NCBI GenBank assembly: GCA_022432975.1
Contig: CM039509.1
Span: forward strand, 25,017,432-25,081,431
Reading direction: 5' to 3'
Length of the DNA stretch: 64,000 bases
DNA from: Begonia masoniana
Taxonomy: Eukaryota > Streptophyta > Magnoliopsida > Cucurbitales > Begoniaceae
The stretch's first letter is position 1, and every line of letters begins with the position of its first letter. Position numbers and translations under genes: made by a program. Below the pieces are notes generated by a model. The model was not told the DNA's origin, searched no databases, and was given only the letters and a program-made list of their open reading frames with translations. Of the stretch, positions 32,501 to 42,645 are shown piece after piece.

Positions 32501-33399
32501 GATAAATCAGTCGAAATAATAATAGGAAGAGTAGAATTTCACCAATGAATGTGTAGCGAAGGTGCGAAGGTAGAGGCTTGAGCTCAAGAACGGGTAGACT
32601 CTGAGCAGATGGCAAAACTTGTTCCTAAACTTTCAAAGTACTTCCTCCCATTAGGCTTGAATGAGTCCATCCACAAAGCATAATCTTTCGCATCCGAGTT
32701 ATCATCAAGAGAAAAATCATGCTCTAAAAAACATACCTCAAGAGAGTTGTGTGGTTGAAGTGATGCTTCCACTACTACAGTGTTAAAGACCTCCACCCGA
32801 AACACATCATCGCTAGCTTTTAGGAACTTCATTGAATTGAACACGTTAAACATCACCTCTTCATCTTGCAATCGCAACTTAAGCTTACCTCTTTGAACAT
32901 CAATTAATGCACCTCCTGTCACCAAGAACAGTCGGCCTAAAATAATTGGGATGTCATGATCTTCTCCATATCAAAGACCACGAAATCAGTGAGAAAATAA
33001 ACTCGTCGACTTTGACAAGAAACATCCTCAATCACCCCACGTAGATAATTGATAGAACGATCAGTCATTTGTAGAATCACTCTCGCGGGCTTTGCTTCAC
33101 CAAGACCAAGTTTCTGAAATATGGATAGTGGCATTAAATTGATACTAGCACCCAAATCACAAAACGGCCGCTCAAAAATAGACTCCCCAATTGCACATAG
33201 GATGGTGAAACTCCCTGGATTTTTCAGCTTTTGTGGAAGCTTTCGTTGAATAATAGCGCTACATTCCTTGGTCAAAGTGATCGTGCCACATTCTTTGATC
33301 TTGCACTTGTGAGACAAAATATTGTTCAAGAACTTTGCATAGCTAGGCATTTGCTCGAGAGCCTCGGCAAATGGAATATTGATGTGTAATTGCCTAAAC
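29541..33399 (-). pseudogene. Athila-like relic B: pol
   Basis: Minus-strand Gypsy pol of the same type as 15555-21002, much degraded. From the 5' side (high coordinates): MPSYAKFLNNILSHK; protease [16 protein letters not shown] near 33150; VTGGALIDVQRGKLKLR; RT from MDYQKLNKATCNDHFPL at 32148 with FMDDFSVFGSSF near 31840; RNase H with MSDASNFVVGAILGQ and [16 protein letters not shown] near 31300-31420; integrase [13 protein letters not shown] and CDRCQ, then [17 protein letters not shown] and IISGEGTH (the usual DGG is changed to GEG, loss of a catalytic Asp) near 30415; C-terminus [23 protein letters not shown] near 29700. Numerous frameshifts make it non-functional. Split from its gag by solo LTR beta. 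Confidence 0.9.
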
Positions 33400-33606
33400 T
33401 GTAACTACCCTTAAACATAATTCTTGAATTCCAGTAAAATTTCTTTTTTTTTTTGAAAACTTTAATCAAAATCTATGATGGATGAAATCGTCGTGAAATT
33501 ACTTGATAAAACAATATTTAAGTATCAATTAGAATATTAGAAACAATCGGCCGAAGGGACCGAGGGTATAAAAGTGTAGAATATTTAAATGCCTTAGATT
33601 TGAACG

Positions 33607-33905
33607 CATCTACCACTAAACAGTAACCAACCTACATCCACCGCTACACTTCTACCGCCCATCTTCCGAATACTTCTACCGAACACATCCACCGCTCAAC
33701 AGTAACCAATCTACATCCACCGCTACACTTCTACCGCCCATCTTCCGAATACTTCAAGCGAACACATCCACCGCTCAACAGTAACCAATCTACATCCACC
33801 GCTACACTTCTACCGCCCATCTTCCGATTACATCTATCGAATACATCCACCGCTAACAGTAACACACAACATCTACAAAACACATCCACCACTCAACAAT
33901 AACCC
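33607..33905. repeat. 79-bp tandem array in solo LTR beta
   Basis: About 3.7 copies, starting at 33607, 33686, 33765 and 33844. Each unit has three or four words related to CATCTACCGAT (catccaccgct, cttctaccgccc, catcttccgaat). Confidence 0.85.
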
Positions 33906-34279
33906 ATCAGCACCCACCATTCAACAACTTAATTCTTATCTTCTATAGACTTCAAACATCATTTCCAAAATGCTCATGTACGTAGGTTTATAGTCTTGGA
34001 TAGAATACGCATGGCGAGAGGTTCAAGAACAGATGAAACATTTAATTCTTATAATCCCCTTTAAAATTTATAAATATTGAACAAGTCAGTTACTTATCAT
34101 CATAAAAAAATTCTCTTCTACTATTTCTTCTATGTCATTATCTTATACCATAACAGACCAGGAGCACCATCCTTAGGTCAAATCGCCACCCAGCACAAAA
34201 TCCACGCCATGAATACTATCCAGCAACCCGAATTAGATGTTATCGCTTGGAATGAAATCCTCACCTTTCGATTTGTCAC

Positions 34280-34780
34280 CTACATCATAAGGTTCAAACT
34301 ATAAACCTAATGCTTAGTAAGAAGTGCAACATATGCATAATTACTCATGAACGTATACTCAATAAAATCATATTCTTATTCATCGATCATATATCGTGCA
34401 TTAAGAAGGGATTAGTGCCGAAGGGAGGTTGGCAGAGTTCGTGTACATGGCCTCCTCTCAGGCAATAATCTTTGTCCATCCCTGGATAGTGACATGGCCA
34501 AACCACCCCAACCGTCACTTAAATATAGTTGCATACGTTTCATTATCATATATCGTTCATGAAAGGGGCATGTTCATAAAACGTTTCACATTTTTGGAAG
34601 GTAAATCTTAATGCATGAAATGTACATACAAAACAGAACATTACACTAAAGAAAACTCAGACATCCAGCATATACCGTAGTACAAACCACAAACATCCAA
34701 ACATTGTCAACAACAAGCTTAACCTAGTACCCTTGTGATGTAGAGCCCTAACGGCCGGAAGTCTTAACGCACTCACTTAC
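34280..34780 (-). other. Candidate GT-AG intron within solo LTR beta
   Basis: Minus-strand donor CCAG/GTAAGTGAGT (GT at 34780-34779), block CTTACTAAGCATTAGG near 34305-34320, acceptor TTATGATGTAG/GTGAC ending at 34280. 501 nt. Confidence 0.45.
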
Positions 34781-35316
34781 CTGGATTCCTTTGCTATGCT
34801 GTGCCTTCACTCGAATCCTTTTCCACTTAGGACATTTCACACATCAATGTTAAATATGTCCTGAATAATCTAAACTCAGAGCTTAACTTTCAAAACATTA
34901 ATGGCATTTCATCCTAGATTCTAGATTCTAGCTTGAACCTCTAAGGCATTTCGCTGAGCACTTAGTGTGCAGAGCTTAACTTTCAAAACATTAATGGCAT
35001 CATCGCCTAAACTGCCAGAATCATATAGATTTCAGACTCTCAACTAAAACGTCGACAACGTCTAGGATTCTATACCAATGCCAATACAGAAGACTCGAAA
35101 TACTATCATTATTCAAGCATTGTCCGATTCTAAATCTTTAAACACCAATCAATAATCACCTTTAATCAAAAGCTTAATGAATGAGTCACCTAAACCTTAC
35201 CTGAGCTTGAATCGTCGAAGAAAAAGAAGGGAGGTATTGGTTGCCGAAGGAGGAAATCGCAAGATGAGGAAAGTCGGCTACAGGAGGGTTTAAATGAGAT
35301 TTTATGCTTTCCTTTT

Positions 35317-35326
35317 CCTATTTATA
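35317..35326 (-). promoter_or_regulatory. TATA box of solo LTR beta
   Basis: TATAAATAGG on the minus strand, about 125 bp from the LTR's sense start, followed about 50 bp later by CCTGTAGCCGAC. A related CTGTAGCCG word follows the TATA-like sequences of LTR alpha and of the Tekay-like LTRs. Confidence 0.55.
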
Positions 35327-35451
35327 TCGAGCCAGCTCACACTAATTACAATTTTTGCCATTAAACCTACTTTCATTTATACTTTCCTTATTACATAATT
35401 CACACCATAATAATCGCAGAAAAAATCCCTGATCAAGGTGCTGTTGTTACA

Positions 35452-36928
35452 TAAACACTTCCAAATTTTTTCCAAATTTAGATATATTTACGTTGTTTAG
35501 ATGTTGGGGAAAAGGAACCCGAGGTGTTACCTTTGTTAAACTTTGTGATGGAACTCTTTGCGGCTTCTGTGCTTCACTTTGAACCTGAGTTGATGATGAT
35601 GAATCTTTACTCTCACGGTCAACTCCCTTCTTCGTTTCTTGACTAGAATTATCAACCAACGTACCACTCCTAAGAGTGATTGCATTGCATTGTTCTTTCG
35701 GGTTCACTTCTGTGGAACTCGGTAATGCACCTCGAGGTCGCCCCTTGACTGCATTAGCGATTTGTCCCCATTGAGTCTTCAAGATTTGAATTTGAGTTGA
35801 TTGATTTTGCAAGGTAGTTCGAGTCTCTGCTATGAACTTATTAGTGTGCTCACCCATTTTAGCGACTATATCATCAAGACTAGGCTTTCTCTCTTGGAAT
35901 GGCGGAGCTTGTTGAGAAGATTACGCCATTTGAACGAAATTATTTGGATTCTTCCATGAGAATTTTGGGTTATTATTGCGCGCTCCCGTGTAGTAATTAT
36001 TAAAATTTTAAAAATTTGGCCAATTGTAGTTCTCGACGAAGTTTGCGTGCTCGGAAGAGTCATTTGCCATTAGATTACCTTCTTGGAATTCATCACTTGT
36101 ATGTGGCCCTTGACACCATCGACATGCTCCCATTGGAGAGTAAACTGAATTGACCGGAGCTTGGTTAGTCCGCAGTTGCTTGGCAAGAGATGCGATTTGA
36201 ACGGTCAAAGCCTTTACTGCATCCATCTCAGGAGTGCCCAGTTGTTTTTTCAGAATCTGCTGCTCAACCAGACATTGCTCGTTATTCATTGCTAACTCTT
36301 CAAATAGAGAAAATGACGCTACTTCGGTCTTTTGGAGAAGTGAACCACCTACGGCTGTGTTAACAAGAGTCCTCGTAGAAGCTGATAAACCAATGAAAAA
36401 TGTTTGGACTTGCATCCAACGTGGCAAACCATGTTGTGAGCACTTCTGTAATAGCTCCTTGAAAAGAGCCCACGATTCATATAACGTCTCACCCTCGAAT
36501 TGGCTGAAATTAACGATCTCATTATGGTATTTTGCAATCTTCTCAAAGGGGAAGAATTTAGATAAGAAGTTTTGGGATAGATCGGCCCATGTTGTGATGG
36601 AATCACCTGGCAAAGAGTGCAACCAATTTTTCACTCGGTCTATCAACAAGAACGAAAACAACTGTAGCTGAACGGCATCGTTTGAAACATTGTTGAACTT
36701 TAAAGTATCACACACCTCCACAAATTTGACAATGTGATCCTTCAGATCCTCAGAGGGCAGGCCACATAATTGTGACTGTTGGATCATATGTATGGTTTCC
36801 GACTTGATCTCGAAGTTGTTGCCTGTAATCACCAGTATACGAATAGCAGATTGGACACCGACCAAAGATGGCATCACATAGTCAAGTAGTGTCTGTGTAT
36901 CGCCTTCTTTATTTTGCTCGTCAGCCAT
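35452..36928 (-). pseudogene. gag: Athila-like relic B: gag
   Basis: Starts MADEQNKEGDTQTLLDYVMP at 36928. Gag domain: LPSEDLKDHIVKFVEVCDTL, VKNWLHSLPGDSITTW, YESWALFKELLQKCSQHG. The zinc-binding stretch CRWCQGPHTSDE (near 36100-36135) lacks the last Cys of the expected knuckle. Frame changes at about 36010-36060 and a break near 35866 divide it. The last part (35447-35857) ends NLEVF at the solo LTR. Same gag type as the intact Athila-like element but clearly a different, older subfamily. Confidence 0.87.
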
Positions 36929-38185
36929 AGCTGCTTCCCTTGTGATACGCTTAAGGTTGGTATGAAAAGCACTTAAACATAATCACAACAAAAAATAGAA
37001 AATGCTCAGTGGATTTACACCATAAAATAGCTGAAGGAGACTCCAAATGCAAAAAGAATATCTTCTTCAAATTAAATCCAATTGAGCTAAAACTGTCACA
37101 GAATCTTGCCAAAATTATATATATCATGCTCCTAAAATTGCAACCTCAAATTCATAGTGGATTAGGAGATATGCTCAAAACCAAATGGAAAAAATTGCTT
37201 AGTGTGATTCTGTTGACTGACCCGAAAATAATCCAACTTCTAAGCAGTGTATCTTTGGCTAGCCAACTCCAAATGACACAAAATTTTAAATAGAACTTAC
37301 TTGATGAGGGGAAGGCAGACCCTAAAATTTCAAGGTCAGAATCATCGTGGATGGAAAGTTATACAGATGGAAGTAGCTGTTGGTCGGACAAGTGGTAATC
37401 ACACTTGGTCCAGTTTTGTCTCTCTTCAAGGAAGAGGCAGTCCAACGAGCCCTTGAGAGGGAATGACCTGCAACCTTATTAGGTAGTCTCCCTACCTATG
37501 AAGGTGGGAGGAAGGCTGCAGCAAGCATAGCAACCGTTTGACTCTCACAAAATGAAGCTCAAATACTAACGCTCTTGGGTATGCTAGCTGAGGAGGAGAC
37601 AAGGGAAACCTCCCAAAATACCGAAGCAATTTCTGATTTTTCTATTCCATCCTTCACTAGCGTTTTTCAACGTGAAAGAGAGGTTTAAATGCCTCCTCTA
37701 TTAAGCTTTTAAGGTTACAAATGATGGCTGAAGATGGGCCACTCAAAAGAGGTGTACTCGGCCACCTCACTCTAGCCGAGGTGGTCGAGTACAAGGAGTG
37801 TCTTGCCATTTATGGCAAGGTTTCCTCTCTCTCCAAATGTCATTCTCATTAGCTTTTCCCTCCCAAAAATCATAGCTATGTGGGTTATTTCAAATGCCTC
37901 AAGTTCAGCCATTAAATGTCACATACCAAATTAAAAGTGCTAAAGACTTAAGGAACATAAAACTACTATTAATGTTACATAAATTGTCTTAAGCGAGACA
38001 AATCCTTTTTTTCAAAAGTGATCTCCTCGGCTCATTGGAGTGTTTTAATTCCGTGTCGTTCATCACAACAAGGTGATCGTGCTATGCATGAGGCCCATCT
38101 TGTTTGCCTCCTTCGGGTGCAACTATTTCCTTGGAATGGTTGGGCCTCCTTTTTTATTCTAAATACTCATCTTGACGGTTATGAT
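36929..38185 (-). other. Non-coding region, probably LTR or leader sequence
   Basis: No gene seen. No tRNA-Asp primer site is found next to the relic B gag start, so the 5' end of relic B is either lost or replaced here. It contains a strong inverted repeat at 37754-37792. 37290-38000 has the look of an LTR but neither ends nor duplication were found. Confidence 0.35.
37754..37792. repeat. Inverted repeat (15-bp arms)
   Basis: GTACTCGGCCACCTC and GAGGTGGTCGAGTAC pair at 14 of 15 positions around a 9-base loop. Carries the CCGAGG word also repeated at 28470-28600 and 38265. Confidence 0.7.
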
Positions 38186-38632
38186 TTAACTCTTCTTGGC
38201 CCAATATTCATCACCTTCACAAAGAACAATCAAGTTAGAGAATAGGCTTGGCCATGGGCTAGGCCGAGGTTGGTGGTTGACAATCTTTGGCATATCATTC
38301 TCTCTGGGTGATTGAGGATTTGACCTCAAATCCAGAGGGGTGCCTCTTTGTACTCCTTCCACTTTCTTGGGAACAAAGGATAGGTCCTTATCATTGAGGC
38401 CTACAAAATAGACACAGACATTAGTAAAATGGTCGGGCCATGGATTTGGCCGAGGATGATGGATGGCTCCCATTGGTATATCATCCTTCCTAGGTGGTTG
38501 GGGATTTGACCTCAAATCCCAAAAGGGCACTCTCCTCTTCTTCCTCCTCTTTCTTTTCCTCACATATTGGCCCTTAATTGGAAAAGGTAGGTGGGGACTT
38601 TGAGGGGCAATCAGTTCTTGGTTCTCTTGCAT
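38186..38632 (-). pseudogene. Duplicated Gypsy pol-tail block
   Basis: 148-residue open frame on the minus strand containing two copies of a block of about 60 residues. Each has DLRSNPQ, P-rich spacer, DDIP/NDMP, HHPRPNPWP or HQPRPSPWP. The DLRSNP word also ends relic A pol (28092), so this is likely the C-terminal pol tail of a related Gypsy element on the minus strand, tandemly duplicated. No enzyme domain. Confidence 0.5.
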
Positions 38633-38842
38633 AACTCCCTTGCTCTTCCATTATTGTCGATATTCATCAAAGGCTTAGGATGCCTCGAGGTTCTCAAAGG
38701 ACTCTTCCACTTTTTAGCCCGTGAAGATATAATGGTGAACCTTTTCTTTCCAAAACATAAGCACTACTCTTGGCTTGGATCAAAAAAGGACCAAGGTAGT
38801 TCTGTTCAACTTCATAGGCTTCTTGTTGGATTTAGAGAAAAG
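38633..38842. other. Unassigned short segment
   Basis: An open frame crosses it on the plus strand, but it shows no motif I recognise. It joins the duplicated pol-tail block to relic D RT and may mark a deletion junction. Confidence 0.3.
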
Positions 38843-39103
38843 GCACGTGTGTATACATCAATCAAATTACAATCAAGTATAGGTTCACCATAGCCAGACT
38901 TGATGACATGTTAGATGAGCTTAGTAGATCTATGATATTCTCAAAACTAGATCTTAAGAGCAAGTGCCATCGAATAGGAATGAAAGAAGGAGACGAATGA
39001 ACGACGACATTCAAGTCCAAATATGGACTCTATGAATAGTTAGTAATGCCTTTCAACCTATCTAACGCACCAAGCACTTTTAGGCATCTTATGCACCACC
39101 TAT
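38843..39103 (+). pseudogene. Gypsy relic D, part 1: RT fragment
   Basis: Reads [39 protein letters not shown], a stop at a normally Trp codon, FKSKYGLYE, TAG at 39037-39039 for the conserved Trp, then LVMPFNLSNAPSTFRHLMHH. The frame continues at 50300 after the insertion (CAC CAC CTA TTG AAG), giving HHLLKDFFGKFIVV. Confidence 0.88.
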
Positions 39104-39433
39104 TGTTGCAAAAAATATGAATGCAAGTGCACTTATCGCAAAAGTAATAAAATGAATAAGTACGAGTCGAACCCACGAAGACTATTTCCACTGATTATTA
39201 AATGACTTTAATTTTAAATATAGATGAGCAACGAAACTTTGATAATTTTGATTCAAAGAAGGCAAGGGAACTTAATTAAATAAACTAAAATTGAATATAG
39301 TTGAAGAATCTAATGAGAGAAAAAATCTAGAGCTTTTGATTTCACCTTAATTAATCATGTTTAGTACTCCTAACTCAATTTATTAATAGCTATTCTCATG
39401 TGTTGATGATAATTTCACAAATATATTTATCAA
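39104..39433 (-). repeat. Athila-type solo LTR, first part
   Basis: Begins TGTTGCAAAAAATATG and contains GCAAGTGCACTTATCGC, similar in layout to the Athila-like LTR start at 12639. Target duplication CCTAT at 39099-39103 and 50295-50299. Split at 39433 by the Tekay-like element. The two LTR pieces total 1078 bp, and no internal domain exists, so it is a solo LTR. Confidence 0.85.
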
Positions 39434-39825
39434 TGTAACGCCCCGAGTTATCTGAACCCGATTCGCTACTCATTACTTAACCATGACTAAGAAATTTCAA
39501 ATAAATTTAAAACTTCATTCGACATACAAAATTTGACGTTTACTAAACGTTCAAAACATTTGAAAACTTTGTAGCGGAAAAATTATTTAAAACTACAATG
39601 GGGTTAAACTAGCGGTGAAAATATAGTTGGAAAGATTAATGGAAATATTTCAAGTGTCTGGTCAAAAGAATTAAGGTTTTAAGTGATGGACTACTCAAGG
39701 AATTACAAAAGTCGAATTCATCTGCCGACGACAAAGTCAACAGAAGAAGCAGAAGTAGAAAACCAAAGGCTTCTGCCGATGACGTCTACGACTCACCACA
39801 ACTTCATCCCGAAGGGAGCAACTTC

Positions 39826-40827
39826 AACTTCATACACCCCTTCATCTGCCGATGAAGTCGTGAGAACTTCATACACCCCTTCATCTGCCGATGAAGTCGT
39901 GAGAACTTCATACACCCCTTCATCTGCCGATGAAGTCGTGAGAACTTCATACACCCCTTCATCTGCCGATGAAGTCGTGAGAACTTCATACACCCCTTCA
40001 TCTGCCGATGAAGTCGTGAGAACTTCATACACCCCTTCATCTGCCGATGAAGTCGTGAGAACTTCATACACCCCTTCATCTGCCGATGAAGTCGTGAGAA
40101 CTTCATACACCCCTTCATCTGCCGATGAAGTCGTGAGAACTTCATACACCCCTTCATCTGCCGATGAAGTCGTGAGAACTTCATACACCCCTTCATCTGC
40201 CGATGAAGTCGTGAGAACTTCATACACCCCTTCATCTGCCGATGAAGTCGTGAGAACTTCATACACCCCTTCATCTGCCGATGAAGTCGTGAGAACTTCA
40301 TACACCCCTTCATCTGCCGATGAAGTCGTGAGAACTTCATACACCCCTTCATCTGCCGATGAAGTCGTGAGAACTTCATACACCCCTTCATCTGCCGATG
40401 AAGTCGTGAGAACTTCATACACCCCTTCATCTGCCGATGAAGTCGTGAGAACTTCATACACCCCTTCATCTGCCGATGAAGTCGTGAGAACTTCATACAC
40501 CCCTTCATCTGCCGATGAAGTCGTGAGAACTTCATACACCCCTTCATCTGCCGATGAAGTCGTGAGAACTTCATACACCCCTTCATCTGCCGATGAAGTC
40601 GTGAGAACTTCATACACCCCTTCATCTGCCGATGAAGTCGTGAGAACTTCATACACCCCTTCATCTGCCGATGAAGTCGTGAGAACTTCATACACCCCTT
40701 CATCTGCCGATGAAGTCGTGAGAACTTCATACACCCCTTCATCTGCCGATGAAGTCGTGAGAACTTCATACACCCCTTCATCTGCCGATGAAGTCGTGAG
40801 AACTTCATACACCCCTTCATCTGCCGA
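39826..40827. repeat. 39-bp tandem array, 25.7 copies
   Basis: Twenty-five full units plus 27 bases, apparently identical to one another. Each unit centres on the hairpin CTTCATC-TGCC-GATGAAG and contains the CATCTGCCGATG word. Because 39 is a multiple of three and no stop occurs, long open frames appear on both strands (39683-40831 plus, 39793-40839 and 39804-40922 minus); these are not genes. The 5' LTR has only about two or three diverged units (47640-47765). Confidence 0.95.
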
Positions 40828-41170
40828 ATAGATAAACACACGACATCTTCCGATAACAACAATATGACTCCTTCCGATAGAATTAAAACATACACTACAT
40901 CTTCCGATTCACTAAAAGACAAACAGATTACTCTACATCTTCCGATTCGCTAAACGACAAAACCCCTTAACTCTCTCAGACTACACCTGCCGATCACTAC
41001 TCGACTACTTAATACTCTACACATTCCGATCGAATAGACTACATTTGCCGACACGTGCTTCTCACATGACTCCTTAAGGCATTTTGCCGATAGACTTTCA
41101 TCTTCCGACAGACTGACACACCACATCTCTACCGATAGACTTCCTTCTTCCGATAGACATCAACACGATT
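40828..41170. repeat. CATCTTCCGATAG-type word cluster in Tekay-like 3' LTR
   Basis: Ten or more degenerate words (catcttccgat, cacctgccgat, cattccgatcg). It includes GCCGACACGTG at 41047-41057, which joins a DRE-like core to a G-box. Mirrored at about 47765-48100 in the 5' LTR. Confidence 0.8.
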
Positions 41171-41578
41171 TCCTTCCATAGAACGCAATAAACCTCTACA
41201 CATATCCACTGATACAAAAATTATTCAATTCCTACCAATGGACTAAACAACCTGTCTATAACCCGAGAAAGCTTCGACTATCTAACAGACTTAAAACATT
41301 TTACCAAAAATCCATTCATAACACTCCAAGTCATTGTATTGATCAAATTCAGTAAAAACATGAAAATCAGAAATTCTCGAAAACAAAGTCAAATAGCTGT
41401 AATCTCATTTACTAAAAACTTCATATACTCGATTAAATCATTATCCACTAAACCTCCACATCTGTAGACAACATGCTAAACCGCCCCATCAGTTACCATG
41501 CCGAAGCCTGAATGCTCTCCTCCAACGTCCACTATTCCTCAACACGATCAGGAGACACACCTGCTAACACTTCTTCAC

Positions 41579-42069
41579 CTACATCACAAAACTCATCTAT
41601 TAGCCTAATGCTAAGTAAGTAAAGCAGTATATGAATGAAGTAAAATGCTGAACTTATACTCCTAAATATGCAGTTTCTATTTTTCTCATCTCAGTGGCAT
41701 ACGCATTCGTTCATAACATGATCTAATCCCATGGTTCCCTTGGGAGTGGGATCAATTCTCCCAATGTCTACATCCTCCTACTTAATTAAGGGGTAGATGA
41801 ATTCCCTTAACACTTGATCTGATCCCATGGTTCCCTTGGGAGTGGGATCAATTCTCCCAATGTCTAAATCCCTTCATAAGTTAAGGGGTGGATTAGTTCC
41901 CTTAATAGCTTGTCTGTCGCATACAGTTCATACCTTACCATTCCTTACATGAAATTCATTTTCGTAACTTTTAACAAAACATGATGCATGGACAATAGAA
42001 ACATTCAAGCATACATAAACCTACTGTTTTGTGATGTAGGCCCGAAGGCACAAGCAATACTTTACTTAC
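41579..42069 (-). other. Candidate GT-AG intron in Tekay-like 3' LTR
   Basis: Minus-strand donor CCAG/GTAAGTAAAG (GT at 42069-42068), block CTTACTTAGCATTAGG near 41593-41609, acceptor TGTGATGTAG/GTGAAG ending at 41579. 491 nt, same length as in the 5' LTR. Confidence 0.45.
41719..41910. repeat. 96-bp tandem duplication with inner inverted repeats
   Basis: Two units starting at 41719 and 41815. Each has GATCCCATGG ... GTGGGATC forming an inverted repeat and TGGTTCCCTTGGGAG inside. It lies within the candidate intron and is also present in the 5' LTR (about 48652-48845). Confidence 0.8.
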
Positions 42070-42645
42070 CTGGCTCCTGGAAATCTGTCTGGTTGCTAGC
42101 TACTTCGGAGGTCTGTTCACCTAAGTTCATACAGAATATAAATCAAGGCTTCACTAAACCTTTCAAAATATCAAACAGCGGTTCGAGAAATCTAGTTAGA
42201 AACTCTACTACCCGAGCATTCCTACTTATCGCTAAAACCCGAATCTACACTCAATCTCAGCATCCTCAAAATCCTCACATTGCAATCCTCCAGGCATTTC
42301 ACCACTATACCACAAGAGAAATAAGGAAAAGAAACTTACCTAAGTCGAAGGAGAACCGAGCGAGGAGAATCGCCTAGAGAGCTCGGCTGCTTGAGCTGAA
42401 AGTTTCCGAAGAGAAGAGTATGAGAAGGGGGGTGGCGGCTACAGTGCAATAAACCCAACCCTTATCCTTAAATACGTTACCCAACTTTTGAACATTGTAA
42501 ATTACTCTAATACCCTTAACAAGTTGTTCAATAACCTTATTTAATTCATTACCTAGTCAAGTGTATTACTTTAATAATAAAAGGCTGGTTCGATAGAACC
42601 AGGTGCTACAATCTACCCTCCATAAAAGAATTTTGTCCTCAAAAT

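Larger units (their letters stand above)
33400..35451 (-). repeat. Solo LTR beta (chromovirus type)
   Basis: 2052 bp from TGTAACTACCC to TGTTGTTACA with target duplication TAAAC (33395-33399 and 35452-35456). Sense minus: TATAAATAGG box at 35317-35326, candidate intron 34280-34780, then a tandem array of CATCCACCGCT-type words. Removing it restores the host frame EVF-RQLHINIPFAEAL across gag and protease. Confidence 0.9.
39434..42610 (-). repeat. Tekay-like element 3' LTR (expanded)
   Basis: 3177 bp, plus strand TGTAACGCC...GGTGCTACA. Contains the 39-bp array, further CATCTTCCGAT-type words to about 41170, a 96-bp tandem duplication (41719-41910) and the candidate intron (41579-42069). Confidence 0.93.

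Noticed and set aside
36234..36671. 145-codon plus-strand frame
   Set aside because: Antisense shadow of the relic B gag, which has clear Gag motifs on the minus strand.
39683..40922. Long open frames of 348-382 codons on both strands
   Set aside because: They are created by the 39-bp tandem array, whose length is a multiple of three and which contains no stop in those frames. Identical units, both strands open, no start context and absence from the other LTR argue against a protein.
41988..42377. 129-codon frame repeated at 48920-49309
   Set aside because: Identical because it lies in both LTRs of one element, antisense to transcription and across the proposed donor; not a gene.
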